Of a stretch of DNA of 36,719 bases, positions 33,013 through 36,719 are shown piece after piece. The position numbers and the translations under genes are program-made. The stretch comes from an uncultured Rikenella sp. GTDB lineage: Bacteria > Bacteroidota > Bacteroidia > Bacteroidales > Rikenellaceae. Every line of letters starts with the position of its first letter. Position 1 is the stretch's first letter. A model generated the notes under the pieces. That model saw only the letters and a program-made list of their open reading frames with translations, was not told the DNA's origin and ran no database searches. The stretch lies in assembly GCF_947628055.1 (NCBI RefSeq), contig NZ_CANQYJ010000011.1, positions 1 to 36,719 of the forward strand. The letters run 5' to 3'.

Positions 33013-33050
33013 TGACATTTAAACCTGCGATTTTTCCTTGCATTCGCCGT

Positions 33051-33611
33051 TCAATGATCTTCGAACGCAGGCGGTTGCCCGAAAGATTGCAGGTAGAGAC
33101 TCCACATCGCCGGATTGTTCAGCGGCGAACCCGCCAGTACCACCCGGTTGTCGCGATCCAGCAAAAAAACATGGAACTCCTGTTCGAAAGGCAATGCGTT
33201 CGCCGCCTCGAAATCCAGCATCTCGTCATAATAGACCGGATAAGGGAAACGGTGCTGCCGAAACTCGAAATCAAGCCTGCGGGCATCCTTTTTGACAGCA
33301 AGCAGCATACGGCACCTGACCTGCGGGAATAAAGAATCCGCTTGGTCGAAATACCGCTTCCACACCGGTAATTCACCCATCTTACAAGGATTGCAATTCC
33401 TCGAATCATAGTAAACGATCAACTTGGGAAGCCGCACGGTATCAAGACTCTCCAACAAGGTATCCTGCCCCATCAGACGCCCGGCAAGGGACTCCGGGAA
33501 AGTGACTTTCCGACCGATGAAATGTTGGACATCCACATAATGCAGTCCCTTCCCGCAAGCCGCCAGCAGGAGAACCGACAATACTCCCACATATTTGCGC
33601 CACATATACAC
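33051..33611 (-). CDS. thioredoxin-fold lipoprotein with CxxC
   Basis: This 186-residue exported lipoprotein has the lipobox LLLAAC (C19). The redox-like motif YYDSRNCNPCKM (C73, C76) sits on a predicted thioredoxin fold, followed by PVWKRYFDQAD and a C-terminal VFLLDRDNRVVLAGSPLNN strand-helix segment. The opening block VDVQHFIGRKVTFPESL is characteristic of a Bacteroidota family of small lipoproteins of unknown function. It likely works in the periplasm or at the outer membrane as an oxidoreductase, or binds metals. It starts four bases after the propeller gene stop, so the two are one operon. A start two residues later is possible. Confidence 0.75.
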   Translation of the reverse strand: MYMWRKYVGVLSVLLLAACGKGLHYVDVQHFIGRKVTFPESLAGRLMGQDTLLESLDTVRLPKLIVYYDSRNCNPCKMGELPVWKRYFDQADSLFPQVRCRMLLAVKKDARRLDFEFRQHRFPYPVYYDEMLDFEAANALPFEQEFHVFLLDRDNRVVLAGSPLNNPAMWSLYLQSFGQPPAFEDH

Positions 33612-33615
33612 TCTT

Positions 33616-34611
33616 TTAAAGCTTATATTTATGCATCACCCCCTGGGCCCATTCGAAAGCGTACAGTTCATCGCCCGACACGGCCAAGGTCGAGTAATAC
33701 CATCCCTCGGACAATGAATGGAGCGATTCCACCTGCATTTGCGAACCATCGGTGGTGATGACCACCAACTTGTCGGAACCCCGGTGCTTGTCGTCGATCT
33801 GGAATCCGACCAGATAGTACAATTTCCCGTTGACCGGATAAATATCGATCCCCACGCAGGGCCAACTATTGGACGAGGCTATTGCATCTTCTTCGATGAT
33901 TTGTTTGAATATCGGCATATATGAGAGGTCAAGGGTCTGCACCCATTCGCCCTCCGTCGTGTATTTTTCCACGATCGGCCGATCCACCCGTGCGGCATAA
34001 AGGTATTTTCCGTCCGTCACCACATGCCGCTGGTTGCGCACGGCAGTAATGTCTTTGAACTCGAAATCCTGCGCATGGCCGAAAAATGAGACCGAATCGG
34101 TTCCCAAATTCATTCGGCAAAGCTGTCCCCCGAAATTTTTTTCATAGAAATAGAGATCGTCACCCAGTCTACAGATCCGAGTGAAGTATCCCGGTTCCCT
34201 ATCTTGCAACTCTCGCTCACAATGTTCATTCGTGTAATATGCCATCTTATTTTTATACGTATCCCGCATAAAACAGGTCGAGTCGTCGAGCCGTACGAAT
34301 TGCTTCAAACCCAGGAACTCGCCCGGCCCCTCCCCCTTGCGACCGATCGAGCCCAGCAACCGACCGTCCTTAGTGCAGAAAAATACTTTCCCTTGTTTGG
34401 AATCGGCCATCGCCAGCGTATCACCGTAAACGGTCAGGTGAAAAACGGCATCGGACAAAAACGTCGTGTCGTTCAGTTGGTCTATTTGTCCGAGATATTC
34501 AAGCGCTTTGAAATCCGTGACCTCCCCTTTATTCCGCTCCCCGGAACAAGCGGAAAGCAGAGCCATAAGACAGAGAATGAAAAATTGTTTAGACCGGGAT
34601 AGAGCGTACAT
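33616..34611 (-). CDS. six-bladed beta-propeller lipoprotein
   Basis: This 331-residue exported lipoprotein has the lipobox LLSAC (C22). The body resembles Bacteroidota six-bladed beta-propellers (DUF5128/PF17170 type), with the recurring blade signature GRLLGSIGRKGEGPGEF at about 90-106 and repeated strand patterns such as GDTLAMADSKQGKVFFCTKD and GKYLYAARVDRPIVEKYTTE. These proteins often accompany NVEALA-type peptides; their ligand is unknown. It begins 20 bases after the NVEALA-type gene and ends four bases before the thioredoxin-like gene, so the three form an operon driven from about 34990. It is not a close copy of the propeller at 35131. Confidence 0.82.
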   Translation of the reverse strand: MYALSRSKQFFILCLMALLSACSGERNKGEVTDFKALEYLGQIDQLNDTTFLSDAVFHLTVYGDTLAMADSKQGKVFFCTKDGRLLGSIGRKGEGPGEFLGLKQFVRLDDSTCFMRDTYKNKMAYYTNEHCERELQDREPGYFTRICRLGDDLYFYEKNFGGQLCRMNLGTDSVSFFGHAQDFEFKDITAVRNQRHVVTDGKYLYAARVDRPIVEKYTTEGEWVQTLDLSYMPIFKQIIEEDAIASSNSWPCVGIDIYPVNGKLYYLVGFQIDDKHRGSDKLVVITTDGSQMQVESLHSLSEGWYYSTLAVSGDELYAFEWAQGVMHKYKL

Positions 34612-34631
34612 CTTTGATTCGTATTATCGTG

Positions 34632-34907
34632 TTAATTATAACACATTATAACAAAATTTCCGCAACGCATAGTCATGTCATTATCGACAGCACACGGCAG
34701 CGTATAGCAGCCTATGGTACGGTATCCTTCTTCACTATCGTCTGGGCATGGCAAGATACAGGTTTCCTCCTGCTCCATAGTTTCGACATTGCCGAACGAC
34801 AGTTTGGAGGATTGAGCCCGGGCAGATTGAGCCGTCCCGACGGCCGTGGCGATCCCCGCCCCCAGTGCCAGCGCCGCGAAAGCGCCGAAAAGAAGTTTCT
34901 TTTTCAT
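34632..34907 (-). CDS. NVEALA-type exported peptide with six cysteines
   Basis: This 91-residue precursor has a basic, hydrophobic signal region (KKKLLFGAFAALALGAG) followed by the family core in the form FGNVETME, near residues 38-45, where NVEALA-family (PF14055) proteins have their motif. The mature part holds six cysteines (in CILPC, GCYTLPC, MRCGNF and MCYN), suggesting three disulfides or a metal or modified core. The signal region is nearly identical in DNA to that of the gene at 36187, but the mature parts do not align. It is the first gene of an operon with the propeller and thioredoxin-like lipoproteins. The function of NVEALA peptides is not established. Confidence 0.78.
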   Translation of the reverse strand: MKKKLLFGAFAALALGAGIATAVGTAQSARAQSSKLSFGNVETMEQEETCILPCPDDSEEGYRTIGCYTLPCAVDNDMTMRCGNFVIMCYN

Positions 34908-35193
34908 ATTAGTAAGATTTAAATGAGTAAAAAGGCAGACAAGCAGTCTCTCTTGTCCACTTTAAAGATAAGTATTTATTTTCCTATAAACAAGCTAATT
35001 GGAATAATATTATTACTTATTACGTTATTTAGTTACTCACCCCTATACGATTTTAACCGCAACACATTCATCCGGCAATAAAAGAGCAGCCCCCGTCAGC
35101 GCCGACAGTTCAGCAGTGGGCGTTATCCGGTTACCGCAGCCGATATTCAGCAACAACAGGCATAGCAGCGCTATCCTGCTCCAAAGTGTAGAT
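34841..35193. repeat. tandem cassette repeat, copy A
   Basis: This block spans the NVEALA-type signal-peptide codons, the promoter region, the intergenic sequence and the last codons of the upstream propeller gene. It matches 36372-36719 with about 16 substitutions, a 1-base and a 6-base indel (roughly 95% identity). The spacing between copies is about 1.53 kb. Confidence 0.9.
34963..34994 (-). promoter_or_regulatory. promoter of the first NVEALA operon
   Basis: On the minus strand, CTTG (34994-34991) is followed after 20 bp by TATCTTTA (34970-34963). This is close to the Bacteroidota pattern TTTG-N19-21-TAnnTTTG. The leader would be about 50 bases. Confidence 0.45.
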
Positions 35194-36132
35194 CTTCGTA
35201 TCATCCAGTGTTACGCAAAAACGGTAAGCCTTAGACCCTACCTCAATACAGTCCCTCACGCCTCCCTCACAGTCGAATTTGAGAACGTACCGTTCTTTGT
35301 CGAGGTTATTCATCCACAATACATAGATAAACCGATCCGTGGCATAAGTACACAATGAACTGGGTGTGTATTTTTCTTTCAGCTCCGGCACACCATACTC
35401 GCGCACTAACGTCGGTTCGGCACTGCTCATGTCGAAAAATTGAATTCTGTCGAGATAGCTTGTGTAAGCGATGCACAACACCTGTTCCGCCGGCAAATAC
35501 GCCATGGAAGATTGGCCCTTCATATAACGGTCGCTGGGATTCTCGATCTCCATGATTTCTGAGGGGTAGGTATTGATCCACCTTAAAAACTTACCGGCCG
35601 TATCGCACACGGCAGCCGAGGCGACTGTGTCGGGGAAATAAAAAGCAGATAAGTAACGGTTACCACCTATTTTCACGCAGTGATCCCGGCCTTGGGCGAA
35701 TTGGAATGAACGTACCGGACGCAACAGGGTGTCACAGATCAAATCTGCCAGAGGGTAAACTGTATATTGACCTGTGCGACGCGACAACAGACCGACCGTA
35801 TGTTCTGCCGGATCGGTCAGTAACTGAACCGGGGGTAAGATTTCAAAGGGTCCTTTGCCTTCGTTTACGACTTGCCGCACGACCGTCTGCTGCTGCAGAT
35901 CGTACACGGTCAGGAGTTTGTCTCTCGTGCCGTCAATCCACAGCAGGTGCCCGTCCAGATACTGTATCTGGTATGGATCGGCCAGCATGACATTGACCGG
36001 CAAAACACGTTGGGTCGTTTCGCGTGCCGAGGTAATGATCTCCTCGATGGTTTGTGGTGTTTTATTCTGCTTTGAACAACTTACCGTTATTCCAGCCAGC
36101 ATGACAAGCACCCATAGTCGTTGGGTTTTCAT
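35131..36132 (-). CDS. beta-propeller lipoprotein (BF3164/TolB-like type)
   Basis: From the ATG at 36132 this encodes 333 residues beginning MKTQRLWVLVMLAGITVSC, a lipoprotein signal with the lipid cysteine at 19. An upstream ATG at 36162 adds ten residues but spoils the signal peptide. The body has the periodic beta-strand pattern of six-bladed propellers (DGHLLWIDGTRDKLLTVYDL, then EGKGPFEILPPVQLLTD and DRFIYVLWMNNLDKERYVLK). It is of the BF3164/TolB-like kind rather than the type at 33616. It lies 54 bases after an NVEALA-type gene. The last 20 residues are identical to those of the gene cut by the right edge, so a recent duplicate exists beyond the window. The ligand is unknown. Confidence 0.78.
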   Translation of the reverse strand: MKTQRLWVLVMLAGITVSCSKQNKTPQTIEEIITSARETTQRVLPVNVMLADPYQIQYLDGHLLWIDGTRDKLLTVYDLQQQTVVRQVVNEGKGPFEILPPVQLLTDPAEHTVGLLSRRTGQYTVYPLADLICDTLLRPVRSFQFAQGRDHCVKIGGNRYLSAFYFPDTVASAAVCDTAGKFLRWINTYPSEIMEIENPSDRYMKGQSSMAYLPAEQVLCIAYTSYLDRIQFFDMSSAEPTLVREYGVPELKEKYTPSSLCTYATDRFIYVLWMNNLDKERYVLKFDCEGGVRDCIEVGSKAYRFCVTLDDTKIYTLEQDSAAMPVVAEYRLR

Positions 36133-36186
36133 ATTCGTCTGATAGATTAAAAATCGGTGCACCGAAGCGCACCGAGTACAAAATAA

Positions 36187-36438
36187 CTAACGAGAAGGTA
36201 CATAATGAAAAAGCTCTATGGGACCATTTGGACCTCCAGGAACAGTTGCACACCACCCTCCCCGATATTCCGTGTCGCAATATTTATCTCCAATCATTTC
36301 ACCCAAAGCCAATGCTTCGGCGTTCTCGAGCATCATGGCCGACGCACGATCCGTCGTTTGGGTAATGTGCACGGCCGTGGTGATCCCCGCCCCTAATGCC
36401 AGCGCCGCGAAAGCACCTAAAAGAAGTTTCTTTTTCAT
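36187..36438 (-). CDS. NVEALA-type exported peptide
   Basis: This 83-residue precursor has a signal region almost identical to that of the gene at 34632 (KKKLLLGAFAALALGAG). It is followed by the near-canonical core LENAEALALGE at about 37-47. The mature tail is short, with only two cysteines (KYC, GWC) and a glycine/proline-rich stretch. It differs completely from the six-cysteine peptide. It precedes the propeller lipoprotein gene by 54 bases and is presumably co-transcribed with it. The function of the family is unknown. Confidence 0.82.
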   Translation of the reverse strand: MKKKLLLGAFAALALGAGITTAVHITQTTDRASAMMLENAEALALGEMIGDKYCDTEYRGGWCATVPGGPNGPIELFHYVPSR

Positions 36439-36494
36439 AGTTAGTAAGATTTAAATGAGTAAAAAGGCAGACAAGCAGTCTCTCTTGTCCGCTT

Positions 36495-36520
36495 TAAAGA
36501 TAAGTATTTATATAAACAAG
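36495..36520 (-). promoter_or_regulatory. promoter region of the second NVEALA gene, shortened spacer
   Basis: The same CTTG (36520-36517) and TATCTTTA (36502-36495) elements are present as in copy A. A 6-base deletion leaves a 14-bp spacer instead of 20, which should weaken the promoter if these are the true elements. Confidence 0.35.
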
Positions 36521-36656
36521 CTAATTGGAATAATATTATAACTTATTACGTTATTTAGTTGCTCGCCCCTATACGATCTTAACCGCAATACACTCATCCG
36601 GCAACGAAAGAGCAGACCCCGTCAGCGCCGACAGTTCAGCACTGGGCGTTATCCGG

Positions 36657-36719
36657 TTACCGCAGCCGATATTCAGCAACAACAGGCATAGCAGCGCTAT
36701 CCTGCTCCAAAGTGTAGAT
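36657..36719 (-). CDS. beta-propeller lipoprotein, C-terminal fragment at window edge
   Basis: Only the last 20 residues and the stop codon are inside the window. They include LEQDSAAMPVVAEYRLR and are identical to the end of the propeller lipoprotein encoded at 35131-36132. The gene continues beyond the right edge and is most likely a duplicate of that propeller. Confidence 0.75.
   Translation of the reverse strand: MYTLEQDSAAMPVVAEYRLR

Larger units (their letters stand above)
36372..36719. repeat. tandem cassette repeat, copy B
   Basis: This is the second copy of the promoter/signal/propeller-tail block found at 34841-35193. It runs off the right edge, so the true repeat is longer than seen. 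Confidence 0.9.

Overview
The window looks like chromosomal DNA of a GC-rich member of the Bacteroidales, most plausibly a gut Rikenellaceae/Alistipes-type organism. This placement is inference. It rests on -7 promoter elements of the Bacteroidota TAnnTTTG type, lipoproteins with N-terminal lipoboxes, GIN-domain and FtsX/MacB-type proteins, NVEALA-type exported peptides, six-bladed beta-propeller lipoproteins, and coding regions rich in G-ending codons.

The left two thirds (about 0.2-25.3 kb) is mostly a co-directional + strand housekeeping region. It carries diaminopimelate dehydrogenase (the only minus gene there besides dnaA), a pRiA4b ORF-3-like protein overlapping miaA, a YgjP-type metalloprotease, dnaE and trxA. 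A tight maltose/glucan module follows (beta-phosphoglucomutase, GH65 phosphorylase, GH13 hydrolase), then a Cys-rich pentapeptide-repeat protein, dnaA on the minus strand, and a phosphohexomutase - metallo-beta-lactamase - SDR - Bcp peroxiredoxin - recA - RSH (ppGpp) - HIT series. No origin is evident next to dnaA. Gaps between genes hold several structured, dispersed repeats, terminators and two related small ORF-like sequences.

At about 24.4-25.3 kb an XRE regulator gene carries five copies of TTAC-N4-GTAA, one upstream and four inside the gene, and abuts a convergent FtsX-type permease with no spacer. A GIN-domain protein lies upstream of the permease. A secreted GH29 alpha-L-fucosidase follows, with a perfect 16-bp palindrome just before its start codon.

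The right end (30.6-36.7 kb) is an accessory secretion locus, read mainly on the minus strand. From right to left it holds the end of a beta-propeller lipoprotein gene, an NVEALA-type peptide, a second propeller lipoprotein, a six-cysteine NVEALA-type peptide, a third propeller lipoprotein, a thioredoxin-fold CxxC lipoprotein and a transglutaminase-type lipoprotein. Beside it, on the + strand, is a frameshifted, truncated SPASM domain of a radical SAM enzyme. The propeller-tail / promoter / signal-peptide block occurs twice, 1.53 kb apart and about 95% identical, while the mature peptides are unrelated. This looks like a cassette system that keeps expression and export signals and swaps the exported peptide. 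It is the strongest candidate for an undescribed system in the window.
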